In this document: piece after piece, positions 10,747-19,774 of the stretch
Layout: the number at the start of each line of letters is the position of its first letter
How positions within the stretch are numbered: the first letter of the stretch is position 1
Origin: Stentor coeruleus
Lineage: Eukaryota; Ciliophora; Heterotrichea; Heterotrichida; Stentoridae
NCBI GenBank assembly: GCA_001970955.1
Contig: MPUH01000503.1
Location: forward strand, 1-49,439
Length of the DNA stretch: 49,439 nt
Direction of reading: 5' to 3'
Program-made: the position numbers and the translations under genes
Notes under the pieces: model-generated
The model's database searches: none
What the model saw: only the letters and a program-made list of their open reading frames with translations
Told to the model about the DNA's origin: nothing

Positions 10747-10952
10747 AGGGTATAAGATATATATTTTTGCGATATATTATATTAAGATTGATTTGATAAT
10801 GTGAATTTTGGTTTTTAGTTTTTTTTGTTTATGTATTTAATAAGAAGTATGTTTGTTATTCCTTAAAGTAGATAATAATAAATATAAATTTTCATGTTTA
10901 AAACTATAAATTATCATCTTGTAATTTTCTAAAGCTTTGAATATAAGTATTA

Positions 10953-11729
10953 TTAGTATAAACTAGGTGTTACGATGTGAATAACTTTTTTGCAATGAAC
11001 ACATACATGGAGAATTCTTTGGAATCGTTCAAGTGCATCTATTTCACAATTCGCACAACATATTCTTTTCCAACTGCATAAATCTTACAAAGGAATTGTT
11101 GGCATTTCCATTCTAATTGTAGTATTAACTTCAGTATTACATTTTTTACAGAACTTTTTCGCTGGAAGAAATTCAAGATATTCTTTGCTTCTACTTGGTA
11201 TATTCTCTTTTTCTCTTTCCCTATCACGATCTTCTAAATGTTGAGCTATTTTTCCTGTACCTGGCTTTTCTATTTCAAATATGTCATCTGGCAATTTTGA
11301 AGAGTCGCTGCTCAAAGTATAAATCGTAGAATATTTTTCCGACCTTTTAGAACGAGGTGAAAGCTTATTATCAGGGTTTCTAACCTTTTGATCAAATGTA
11401 TGAATATTGGGAATTTTTGAATTTTCTTTTTCTTTTGGCTCTTCGTAACTAAATGAAAAAGAAGATATTACTTCAGAAAGCTCCATGTCTTTAGAATTGA
11501 TGTCTAATGTTTTCAATTCTCCAGTGTTTTCAAACTTTAGTTTTTTAAATGGTTTCGAGTCTTCATGGACTTCGAAATTGCCCACCACCTCTGTAAAACG
11601 AAAAGTTAACTTTGTTATTGGGGAATTCAGACCTTGATGATTTGAAATACCTGAATTAGCTATAGAAGAAAGATCAGTGTTGCTAGATCTTAGAGGTTGT
11701 TGAAGAGATACAGTTTGCTTGGCTTGCAT
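10953..11729 (-). CDS. LITAF-like zinc-ribbon protein, two exons
   Basis: Read without splicing the frame stops after 214 codons. Removing 11074-11088 (sense strand GTAAGATTTATGCAG) extends it to 253 residues ending with TAA at 10953. The new C-terminus completes a cysteine set: FCKKC, then ICCANC, then HVCVHCKKVI. The CxxC ... HxCxxC layout is that of the LITAF domain, which binds zinc and sits monotopically on late-endosomal membranes. The stretch between the two halves is short and only weakly hydrophobic, so membrane insertion is doubtful and a plain zinc ribbon is the alternative. Residues 1-185 are Ser- and charge-rich and look disordered. Confidence 0.7.
11074..11088 (-). other. 15-nt intron in the LITAF-like gene
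   Basis: Sense strand GTAAGATTTATGCAG: 5' GTAAG, A at position 10, 3' CAG. Splicing removes an in-frame TAA and joins two halves of a cysteine-rich domain. Confidence 0.85.
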
Positions 11730-11769
11730 TTTGAAATTTCATAAAGAAAATTTAACTTTTATTTATAAG

Positions 11770-12190
11770 AAGAAGAAACAGCCGTTACTAGTTAAGAACT
11801 AACTAAATATGACTTTGCTGGTTAAAAGAAGAGTCTATACTGATAGTCTATACCTGCGAATGAGTAAAAAATTTATGCAAGCAAGTCTTATCTTCACTGC
11901 CAGGGTTTTATATATTTTAAAGCGGGACGCTGTATTTGCGAACTGTCTGTTCTTCCACAGCTTACTCACGCTGAGAAATTGACGTTTAGACTCACTCCTT
12001 GCTTAGGTAATCTGCAATTTTATAGGCATTCTTATGATTCATCTATCAAGGTTTAGACATGCTGAGATGGGAACTAGTAAAAATAGTCTGTCTAGCAGAA
12101 TATCAAGTTCTTATATATGGTAGGTATCACTTAGATTTCAGTTCTCCCCCCAAAACTTTCTTTGTTGGGTCGGTTTTATCTGAACATCAT
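11770..12190 (-). mobile_element. GC-richer island, possible decayed reverse-transcriptase fragment
   Basis: Composition jumps to over 40% GC (11881-11940 has 25 of 60, 11941-12000 has 26 of 60) inside an AT-rich gap. On the minus strand, about 12001-11837, a 50-codon stretch free of stops contains KLWKNR and FKIYKTL. Their order and spacing resemble the region just after the catalytic core in many non-LTR retrotransposon reverse transcriptases (consensus LWKNR ... TK-x-x-x-YKTL). Flanking sequence in all three frames is interrupted, and the expected YGxExW block is not found. The opposite strand is also open for 57 codons from 11809. A structured RNA gene or chance remain real alternatives. 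Confidence 0.33.
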
Positions 12191-12387
12191 CTACTACATG
12201 GCTAAAGACATATTTTTTAATTATGAAGAAAGAGGATTTTATCAAATGTTTAATTCAATATATGATGATTTGCATGATTATAATATAGGTTAATTTGAAA
12301 AAAGGTGTAATAGAGAGAAGAGAGTTTGGGTTTTTGGCTGAGGAGATTAGAGAAGTGATAAGAAAAGTTGGGTTTGAAATGGTTTGA
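12117..12387 (+). CDS. Possible small EF-hand-like protein with two tiny introns (weak)
   Basis: A 57-codon product is obtained from ATG at 12198 if a 16-nt intron (12289-12304, GTTAATTTGAAAAAAG) is removed, ending with TGA at 12387. Its centre, IYDDLHDYNIGVIERREFGF, has the G-x-I-x-x-x-E spacing of an EF-hand loop, with poor calcium ligands in positions 1, 3 and 5. A further 5' exon is possible, because ATG at 12117 is followed at once by a 15-nt intron-like string GTAGGTATCACTTAG (12120-12134), giving 79 residues in the same frame. The plus strand after 12250 is G-rich, as in true 3' ends here. The GT-TA intron start is unusual and no other exon was found. Confidence 0.22.
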
Positions 12388-12546
12388 TGCTGGTTTTGAT
12401 GGTTTTAAGTATGATTGTAAGTAATTGATAAGTATTGTTAGACTTATGCTTGGGTGCTGCTTTTGAAATAAAATAGATTGTTTGAAGATTTGGATTATGA
12501 AATATGTATGAAGATTAAATTGCAATATATACTAAAAATTCTATTA

Positions 12547-14313
12547 TTAAAGATCAGAAAATAAACTTTTCACATCAATATTTGGGTTGATTTTGACTAC
12601 ATCAGGATTTACTTTGACAACATCAAGCGTATATTCAGGTCCTGGAGGTGGTTTACGAAAAGAAATTGGCTCTTTATTTTTTGATTTTGGTAAAGCATAT
12701 TGAGGAGCTGGATTTTTGTTACTATATCTACCGCTTCGTGCAGATATTTCATTATAAACAGCTCCTATTCGGTGAACCTCTTTCCGGCCATAGCTTTCTT
12801 TTTTTTCATCTTCACTACAGGCTGATCTAGCATCAGGAAGTTGTCTTAATTTCGGATAAGGATGAGCAGAAAATACAGAGCCATTATCTGGATAATAAGA
12901 TGTCTGATTTGTTATCTCAGTCTCAGTAGGGGACACATTCCTGTATTTATTTTCTTCATTAAACTCACTGAACTTTTCAAATTTCTCACAATCCTCATTA
13001 TCTACACGTCCCTTAGGAGAAACACTATCCTTTTTATTTATATTCCCCCCAAAATCCGCTGTGATATTTTTATTTTTATTTTTTTCTTCTTCTTGTGCAA
13101 TCTTAATAGAATTTTCAAGCTGTTTAGCTTCAGCATCAAGTTCAGCAAGTTCAGCCTGATGTTTTAACCTCAAAGATTTCAAATCAAGTCTTGCAAGCGA
13201 AGCTTGCAATTTAGCCTCTTCATCCAATACACATTGTAACTCATTTTCTAAAAAATCATCTTTTTCAGGAATAGCTTTAAACTTCCCAACAAATCTAGAT
13301 CCAGTTTTTTTCCCAACATCTTTCTGTATTTTTTGTCCGCTTTGTATATTTTCAATATATTTTTCTCCAGAAATCTCAACAGAAGATTCATTTTCTATAT
13401 TTTCATATCGTTTATTATGATTACTCGATTCAGGTAAAGTAATAAATTCTCCTTCAGGGATTTTTTTAATCGGATTTTCTCTGATTCTCACATGTTTATT
13501 TTTTGGTATATGGGCTAAATGTTCATCAGCATTTTCTGCCCCTTTAGTAACTTCTTTGATTTCTTCTATTTTTTCTTGTATATTGACTTTATTATGTTTT
13601 TTAATAATTACTCGCTTTGTAGGTTTTAATTCTACAGGTTCTATTTTTTTCGGAGCCCATTCGTTTATACTTTCTCTAAAATTTTCTTTAAGCCATTCAG
13701 CTTTATCACCTTGACTATTCCCTGGAGATTCACAAAGTTTAGGTCGATTTTGGAACATTTTTTTCATGTTTGTACTGCTAAGATCAAGGCTGTCTAAGAG
13801 ATCTCCTTTTTTCCAAAGAAGATTATCATCTTTTTTTATATCGTTTTGATGATTAAGTTTTGGGATTTTGGACTGGTTTTCGTTGAGTGGCCGACTTGGT
13901 GAAGGTCCTTTGATGTTGTTATGGTCAGATGGGATTTTTACAAGCTTTTTTTCTATTGCTGGACGTGGGATACGACTTTTTAGATCAACTTCAAGGTCTA
14001 AAGCACTTATATTTCTTGGGTTTGAAGCTTCACGTGTAAATCTTTGGTTGCGTAGGAGTTGTATGTATTTATCTCTATGATCTTTTTGTTTAAGTTTTTC
14101 TTTTTCTTGCTTTTGTAGCTCTTTAAGTCTTTTCTGTGCCTCTAGAACTTTTGAATGCCTTTTTATTACTTACTCTCTAATACTATTGGTGTCAATAGCA
14201 AGTTTAATTTTGTTATTCCTAGCTCTTTTCAAATCCTCTTCAAACTTTTCTTGCTCTTTTCTTAGCCTTTCTTCAAACTGAGTTCTTTTTTCCTTACTGT
14301 AAAAGCTTTTCAT
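12547..14313 (-). CDS. Hypothetical coiled-coil protein, 583 aa, two exons
   Basis: The frame that begins at Met 13767 continues upstream without a stop, and after removal of a 15-nt intron (14159-14173) reaches ATG at 14313. The whole gene gives 583 residues. Residues 1-90 or so are a strongly charged helix (KEKRTQFEERLRKEQEKFEEDLKR, then QKRLKELQKQEKEKLKQK) likely to form a coiled coil. A second helical segment lies near residues 360-410 (LARLDLKSLRLKHQAELAELDAEAKQLENSI). The rest is polar, rich in Lys, Glu, Ser and Pro. No named family is recognised. Coiled-coil proteins of this type are often cytoskeletal or ciliary, an inference only. Confidence 0.75.
14159..14173 (-). other. 15-nt intron in the coiled-coil gene
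   Basis: Sense strand GTAAGTAATAAAAAG: GTAAG start, A at position 10, AG end. Splicing removes an in-frame TAA and joins two long helical exons in frame. Confidence 0.85.
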
Positions 14314-14491
14314 ATTATGGCGCTTTATTTGCTCTAAAATACACTTAAATCTATCATGATTTTTTATCAGAACTTCAACTTTTTATCATAAATATTTTAC
14401 ATACTAAAACCTAAAATATATTTTATGCATTATTTAAGTTAATTTAGGAATTTAACGAACATAACTATATATAACTTCTAATATAATATAT

Positions 14492-14989
14492 ATGAAGAAC
14501 AAAGAAACAAATGTCCTTAATTTTGATGACCTTTCGTATAATGATGATTATATAATGAGACCATTCTCTCCAAGTCTGTCTATAAGTCATTTAGATAAAA
14601 GTAGTTTTTCATTTGGAGGACTACTTGAAATTGGAAAACTTATTGGGGAGATGGCTTTAGGTGAGGATAAAAAGTATCGTGGGGTTCGTGAAACTTATGA
14701 TCCTGATGATAAAAATCAGATTTATATTCAAAAAGTTCAAGAAATACAAGATCAAATTTATAATATTAAAAATCTTTATGAGAAAGAAGTTAAACAACAT
14801 ATGGCTTATAAGGAAAAATTCGAAAAAATTGTAAGTTCTTATACAAGTAAAAAGGTTACAAGAAAAAACTTGAATATTGACACATTTGGAGTTAAGCATT
14901 TGCAGCAGATGAATATGTTAAAGGATATACTTGGGACTGTAAAACAGTTAGAAGAGAAACTAAAGAAAACTAAAGCATGTTGCTATTAG
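14492..14989 (+). CDS. Hypothetical coiled-coil protein ending in CCY, 165 aa
   Basis: A 165-codon frame from ATG to TAG. Residues 1-60 are acidic and Ser-rich; residues 75-115 (NQIYIQKVQEIQDQIYNIKN...) and 135-158 (MLKDILGTVKQLEEKLKKTK) look like amphipathic helices or coiled coil. The C-terminus ends KACCY; two neighbouring Cys close to the end could carry a lipid, but this is not a standard CaaX box. It lies head to head with the coiled-coil gene on the minus strand, about 180 bases apart. No family recognised. Confidence 0.6.
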   Translation: MKNKETNVLNFDDLSYNDDYIMRPFSPSLSISHLDKSSFSFGGLLEIGKLIGEMALGEDKKYRGVRETYDPDDKNQIYIQKVQEIQDQIYNIKNLYEKEVKQHMAYKEKFEKIVSSYTSKKVTRKNLNIDTFGVKHLQQMNMLKDILGTVKQLEEKLKKTKACCY

Positions 14990-15931
14990 TAAAAAGATAA
15001 GATGTTAAGTGTAATGTTTTAATGATTTTTAGGAATGTGATATTAATATTAAGGTTTAGAGGTTGTTTGGTGTTTTAAGAATTTTGTTGGAGAAAATATC
15101 GATTATTTTGATGGAAAAATTGTATAGGATTTGATATTTTTTTGTTTTTGAGATATGATGATAATATAAATTACTATTAAGAATGTGAACTAGGCTAGCT
15201 ATGGTTATAGAATTTGCGAATTTTACTACTGTAAAAAGCATTTAAAGTGATTGAGGTTTAAGATATTGAAGGATTTTTTTTTGTGTGTGCTGGCTTATAT
15301 ATGGATTGATAAATTTATTATTTTTGCTTATAATTGTTTACACTGGATAATAATAAGAATTATAAGGGTATTTTCATTGCTATTATCTATAAAATCATAT
15401 TTTTCAGTGGTTAGATTATTTTTTTTCAATATTTTTTTTGTGATTGATTTTTTAATATTTTATAATCTTGTAGTTGGGTTTAATTTGAATAATGAGTTCA
15501 TGTATGCTTTATTAGTATAATTTACAAAAACACTTATCAAATCCTAAGAAAAATATAAGAAATTTATCATTTTGCAGCATGTTTGCTAAAAAAAATCAAC
15601 TGTTTTTACACTTAAAACAAAAGGAAATAAATATAACTACTACCCTTTACATGGAATCCATTTATTTTCCTTAGTATTATATTCAAATTGACGATAAGTG
15701 ATATGAAAATGACAAAGAATATACAGTTGTGATAAAGAAAATAATTCTTAAAAAAAAGGAAAACCTTAAACAATATAAAAAATGAGTAAAAAAGTAAAAA
15801 CAAAAGTACAAGAGAATATACTTCTAGAAAAAATCTAGCTAAAATACACAATCTAATATAAAACAAAATAAAAAATATCTAAAATCATCATTTTGCAAAT
15901 CACAATCTCTAAGGGGCTAATAATAGAAAAA
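14990..15931. other. Long intergenic, no gene seen
   Basis: The first half is T- and G-rich (3' flank of the gene ending at 14989), the second half A-rich (5' flank of the gene at 15932). Open frames at 15251-15520 (+) and 15612-15866 (-) encode only Phe/Ile/Leu strings of the kind AT-rich DNA gives by chance, and start where neither codon drift nor flanking skew supports a gene. Confidence 0.5.
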
Positions 15932-18232
15932 ATGGAACACGAAACTCGAGACTTTATCCTCAAAGCATTCAGATCCACATCTCTGCTCGAAGAGCTCAGT
16001 ATTTCAACAATAAAAGATTACCTGACGAACTTCATCCTAGACTACGATCTGACCAAAGATTTTTTCGACCTCTACTTCCAAACCCTCGCCGATAAAAAAT
16101 ACACTCTCAGCGAAATTGCAACCCACCTAAACAGCCCATTATCAGAAATCCTCAAAACCCTAAAAACCTTACAAAAAATCATCGAAAGTTGCTTTACCGA
16201 AAACAACTTAAAAAACAATCTCAAACTAAAAAATCTCATAAGCGACTCATCAGATGGCTATGTATCTTTATCAACATTTCTCAAATACAAAAATGTTAAA
16301 ATACTAACTTCATCAGAGATTTTCCTAGCCAAAGCACTTGAAGACTCTTCAATTCTCGAAGTATCATTTGATAAACTAAGCGTAAGACTACAAGCTGCAT
16401 ATAGATCCCAAGAACAAGATGTCCAAGTATTTTATTACAATCTAGATACAAGTCAAACACAAATAACTTATTCATCAATATCAGAAGGTCTTCCATTAAA
16501 AGCAAATATTGTGAATAAAATCAAAAATATCACAATGTTAACAGGAAATAGTAGAGTTGTTTGTTATTTTAGACCTGATGTTGTACATAAAGTTGATTTA
16601 GCAACTGGGGAAGATAAGATTATAGGACAAGCTAAAGGTCTTTCTTTTATGGATCTAAAACAAGATGAGGATATTTTTATAGGGATTATTGATAAGAGTC
16701 GAATAATATTAGTAAACCTACAGACTTGTCAACAGACTTTTGAATGTAGAGTTGAAGGTGTTGTGGATAAAGTTTTGTTTCATCCAACAGAAAAAAACCT
16801 TATCGCTAGGTTTTCACAGCTTGAAATCGTCCTTTTTAGATATAGTCTTGTTAAAGCTAATGAAGTCACTTGGTTTAAAGTTTTTCCAATGAAAAACAAA
16901 ATCATTAATATCGCCCTTATAAACAACCTTCTAGCTGCTGCTATTGGCCAAGGTAATATTATTGTCCTTAATACTGATACTGATGAAATATTAGCTAATT
17001 ATTCCCCACACACATATAATACTTTAATGTATTCAAGTATAATAACCTTGCATTTCCTTACCCCTAACTTTTTATTGACTTCAGGAAGATCACAGAATGA
17101 GTTCTGTATTACAAAACTTGATACAAAAGAAAAATCACATATTTTATCTATACAGTCACTTTCAAGAAAACAAATTTCAATTTGTGGAGAATATATACTT
17201 ATTACTGATCCACAAAGTCCAAATGCTAGTGTTGTTGTGATTAATGAAATCGATGGGATGTTGAAATTCTGCAAAATCATCGATTACAAAGTTGAAGGCA
17301 ATGTCATTTTAGCTTGTTTAAATTCGATATCATGCTTTTATGTTGCAACAAAAACAGATATAAGGAATTATTATACCACAATCGAATCTAAAGTTGAAGA
17401 AAAACCTGTACAAGACAATTCTGTTGAAACTGCAGAGATCGTTATGAGTTTAAGTGGATTTTTCAATAATAAAGTTAAAGTTATAAATGAGAAAGTTCAA
17501 ACTTTTTCTAAGCTAAATACAATGAAAAAAACACTTCAGGATTCAGTTAATGATAATATTGATAAAACTCAAAGTAAAGATCAAAAGGTTATACAAGATG
17601 ATATAAAAAAATGTGTTAGTGATACGCTTATGCCTGGGTTAAAATGCGCATTAGATGAAATGCTTAGTCAGGCTTATGTTTGTGCTGAAGCTGGGATTAA
17701 AGAGTATTTAGATAAAGAGTTTGAATTAGATACTGTTTTTGATGTACTGCAAAGGGAAAATCATTTGAAAACTTCGATGATTACTGATATAACAGATATT
17801 TATAGTAAAAATTGTATGAGACAATTAAGGAAACTTGAGAAAATCGAAGACCATTTTAGAGAAAAACAGTTAACGGTGAGAAGTAAAGATTATGGAGGGA
17901 TTCAAGAAAAAATCAATATCCTTTTAGCCCAAGGGGACTTTGAATCGGCTTTAAATATGGTTATTCGTCAAACAAGCAAACTTTATTCAACTTTAAATGT
18001 TATAAACCCCTATGGACTTCTTCAAGGAAAACGTATTTCGCAAAGTTTGCATAACAAAATTCTTAAACAGTTCCTTATATTCCCCCCATCGTTAAGACAA
18101 CTTATGAACAGTGCTGAGTGGCTGGAATGCTTGATTAAATTCAAGACTTGGACTCCTAGTGAAAAAGAAGAAACTCGGAATCTGCTAAAAATGCACCCAT
18201 TAGGCTACCTCGCATCTTTTATAAGTAGATAA
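15932..18232 (+). CDS. EDC4/Ge-1-like mRNA-decapping scaffold (WD40)
   Basis: The start is ATG at 15932; the frame is open further upstream but has no ATG there. The product is about 766 residues. Residues 1-100 are helical; about 100-480 look like a divergent WD40 propeller (FHPTEKNLIARFSQLEIVLFRYS is one blade). The C-terminal third carries EDC4-like helices: LMPGLKCALDEMLSQAYVCA then AGIKEYLDKEF, matching the P-x-x-x-x-x-x-x-x-M-x-x-Q ... G-x-x-EYL spacing of Ge-1. It ends with a helical repeat block (INILLAQGDFESALNMVIRQT). EDC4 joins DCP1 and DCP2 in P-bodies. The WD40 part is certain only as beta-rich; the family call rests on the C-terminus. Confidence 0.6.
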   Translation: MEHETRDFILKAFRSTSLLEELSISTIKDYLTNFILDYDLTKDFFDLYFQTLADKKYTLSEIATHLNSPLSEILKTLKTLQKIIESCFTENNLKNNLKLKNLISDSSDGYVSLSTFLKYKNVKILTSSEIFLAKALEDSSILEVSFDKLSVRLQAAYRSQEQDVQVFYYNLDTSQTQITYSSISEGLPLKANIVNKIKNITMLTGNSRVVCYFRPDVVHKVDLATGEDKIIGQAKGLSFMDLKQDEDIFIGIIDKSRIILVNLQTCQQTFECRVEGVVDKVLFHPTEKNLIARFSQLEIVLFRYSLVKANEVTWFKVFPMKNKIINIALINNLLAAAIGQGNIIVLNTDTDEILANYSPHTYNTLMYSSIITLHFLTPNFLLTSGRSQNEFCITKLDTKEKSHILSIQSLSRKQISICGEYILITDPQSPNASVVVINEIDGMLKFCKIIDYKVEGNVILACLNSISCFYVATKTDIRNYYTTIESKVEEKPVQDNSVETAEIVMSLSGFFNNKVKVINEKVQTFSKLNTMKKTLQDSVNDNIDKTQSKDQKVIQDDIKKCVSDTLMPGLKCALDEMLSQAYVCAEAGIKEYLDKEFELDTVFDVLQRENHLKTSMITDITDIYSKNCMRQLRKLEKIEDHFREKQLTVRSKDYGGIQEKINILLAQGDFESALNMVIRQTSKLYSTLNVINPYGLLQGKRISQSLHNKILKQFLIFPPSLRQLMNSAEWLECLIKFKTWTPSEKEETRNLLKMHPLGYLASFISR

Positions 18233-18626
18233 ACTTTTCTATGATTTTCACTTGAAATAAAAATTATGGCAAGTATTTTTAATGCTGTGCAAATGAAACT
18301 TTTTGTTAAAATTAGCAAGTTTTTATGATTTGGCTATGATAAAAGTAGATGCTTAGACTGAGAATTTTAAAAGTTTTGGGATTGAGTTTTAGTTGTTGTA
18401 AATATCTTTATAAAAATGATAAGTATTACCCAGGAATTGAGATTAAAGCGAGATAATCTAAGCTGAAAAAAACCAAAAAAAAACTGGTGGGCCAGTTACT
18501 CAATATGATCAGAATACTAAAGTGATGTATATATCAATCATAACTCATGTTTTATAATTTTTAGTCTTTAATCTTCATAAGCAAGTAAAACAAACCTTAA
18601 TTCACTATGGATTTATAATAACTTTA
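18233..18626. other. Intergenic with a small hairpin
   Basis: No gene seen. A perfect 6-bp inverted repeat AACTGG/CCAGTT with a 4-base loop lies at 18482-18497, and a weaker one (AGATTA/TAATCT) lies about 40 bases before it. Neither is followed by a clear RNA-gene signal. Confidence 0.4.
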
Positions 18627-19400
18627 ATGAAGAGTTTTTTAGATGAAAAAATCACAAACCGATGGTTTTGGAGTAAGTCTCAAATGCGGCATTCTGAAAG
18701 AATCAAAGACATTAAAAAAAAATACTCGAATCGTATAGATAACTCCACACCAAGCACAAGAAGAAATAATTCAAGTACTAATTTTTTAAGATTAGAAAAG
18801 AAATCTCAAATCCACAAAAACAATATAAAACTACTTAATTCAATAACAGAAATATCCAAAGGAAAGAGAGTATCAAGTACACAACTTATCCTTGATTCAA
18901 TTGAAAGTCTTCCAAAACCGAAAAGTTTAAATGTTCAAAGTCGAAGACAAGACGCTCAAAGAATTATTACAGACAACGAAGCTATGGCAAGAAGGCTTAA
19001 TAAGAGTAGTGGTTTATCCTTTAAAAAATTTGATAAAGAATGGCATGATACTGTGAAATACAAGAAAACTATTTCCAAAGCCAAATTCCGAAAACTCCCT
19101 GGGCTAACACAAAATTTACGAATAGACAGTAGAAGAAGTACACAAGAAAAAATTGTAACAAAAAAAAGAACTCAGTCTTTACATGAAGATGCTCTTATTA
19201 GTATGATTAACAATAGAGATGTACAAGGTTCTCCTATTATAGTAACCCCACATAGTGAAATTGTATGTATTGAACAACATAAACCTTCTACTGAATTTAT
19301 TATAACTGGACAAGGGAAAATTAATCAGATTTCTAGATTTAACAAGATAAAAATAAACCCTCCAAAACCTTCAGTGCGACTTGCACCACTTAAAAAGTAG
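18627..19400 (+). CDS. CFAP97/Hemingway-like protein
   Basis: A 257-residue basic protein. Residues about 105-150 (RRQDAQRIITDNEAMARRL ... FDKEWHDTVKYKKTIS) resemble the conserved core of the CFAP97/Hemingway (KIAA1430) family: a helix with I-x-x-(E/D)N-x-x-x-x-x-RL, a short linker, then an aromatic residue, W and Y-x-x-x-IS. Members are axonemal proteins needed for motile cilia, which fits a heavily ciliated cell. The flanks are Ser/Arg/Lys-rich and probably disordered. Start is the first ATG after an AT-rich leader; stop is TAG. The match was judged by eye over about 45 residues. Confidence 0.5.
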   Translation: MKSFLDEKITNRWFWSKSQMRHSERIKDIKKKYSNRIDNSTPSTRRNNSSTNFLRLEKKSQIHKNNIKLLNSITEISKGKRVSSTQLILDSIESLPKPKSLNVQSRRQDAQRIITDNEAMARRLNKSSGLSFKKFDKEWHDTVKYKKTISKAKFRKLPGLTQNLRIDSRRSTQEKIVTKKRTQSLHEDALISMINNRDVQGSPIIVTPHSEIVCIEQHKPSTEFIITGQGKINQISRFNKIKINPPKPSVRLAPLKK

Positions 19401-19549
19401 AAGTGTAAATAATAGTTTTAAAAAAATATTTGTAATAAAATTTGATTTGAATAATTTATTATTTGATTAAGACTTTTATCTGAAGTTTGGATATTTTATA
19501 AATTAAATATGAATGATATTTTAGTAGAATAGAATATATTATTCGATGC

Positions 19550-19636
19550 TTTTAATTGGATTTATTATAGTTTAAGAAAAATATACTAAGAATTTTAATT
19601 GGATTTATTATAGTTTAAGGAAAATATACTTAAGAA
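19550..19636. repeat. Two tandem copies of a 43-44 bp unit
   Basis: The unit beginning TTTTAATTGGATTTATTA at 19550 recurs at 19593 with two or three differences. It lies in the intergenic gap before the gene at 19775. It has no coding content and looks like a simple slippage duplication. Confidence 0.8.
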
Positions 19637-19774
19637 TTTTAAACTGCATATAAATATTGCAAATAATTTTAAACAAAGCTTTTAGTATATAGAAAGATAC
19701 CAAAATTTTTATAACTCTTTAATAATAATATCTTTATAAATCTAAAAAATGGTATCTTTAAGATCGAACTTATA

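Noticed and set aside
12137-12170. CCCCCCAAAAC on the plus strand, reminiscent of a telomerase RNA template.
   Set aside because: A template needs more than one telomere repeat (for example C4A4C2) and this has a single, imperfect unit; no pseudoknot or Pol III signals were seen.
11761-12240. Minus-strand frame with many stops that reads smoothly if TGA is Trp and TAA/TAG are Gln.
   Set aside because: Stops are denser than Trp plus Gln would be in a normal protein, all neighbouring genes use the standard code, and no family is recognisable in that frame.
12250-12525. 91-codon minus-strand frame of Phe/Ile/Asn/Ser-rich sequence.
   Set aside because: Low complexity; it is the complement of a C-poor stretch, where stops such as TAG and TGA are rare on the other strand. 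Codon drift does not fit.
13868-14080. 70-codon plus-strand frame near the coiled-coil gene.
   Set aside because: It is the antisense of an exon that continues in frame for 583 codons on the minus strand.
14830-14846. GTAAGTTCTTATACAAG inside a coding frame looks like an intron.
   Set aside because: It is 17 nt, has no A at position 10, and removing it would break the reading frame.
15251-15520. 89-codon hydrophobic plus-strand frame that could be a small membrane protein.
   Set aside because: Composition is that of T-rich noncoding DNA, with no flanking skew change or conserved feature.
18410-18500. TGATAA and CTGA boxes with nearby hairpins, like a C/D snoRNA.
   Set aside because: The C box is imperfect, no terminal stem pairs the two ends, and no guide target could be tested.
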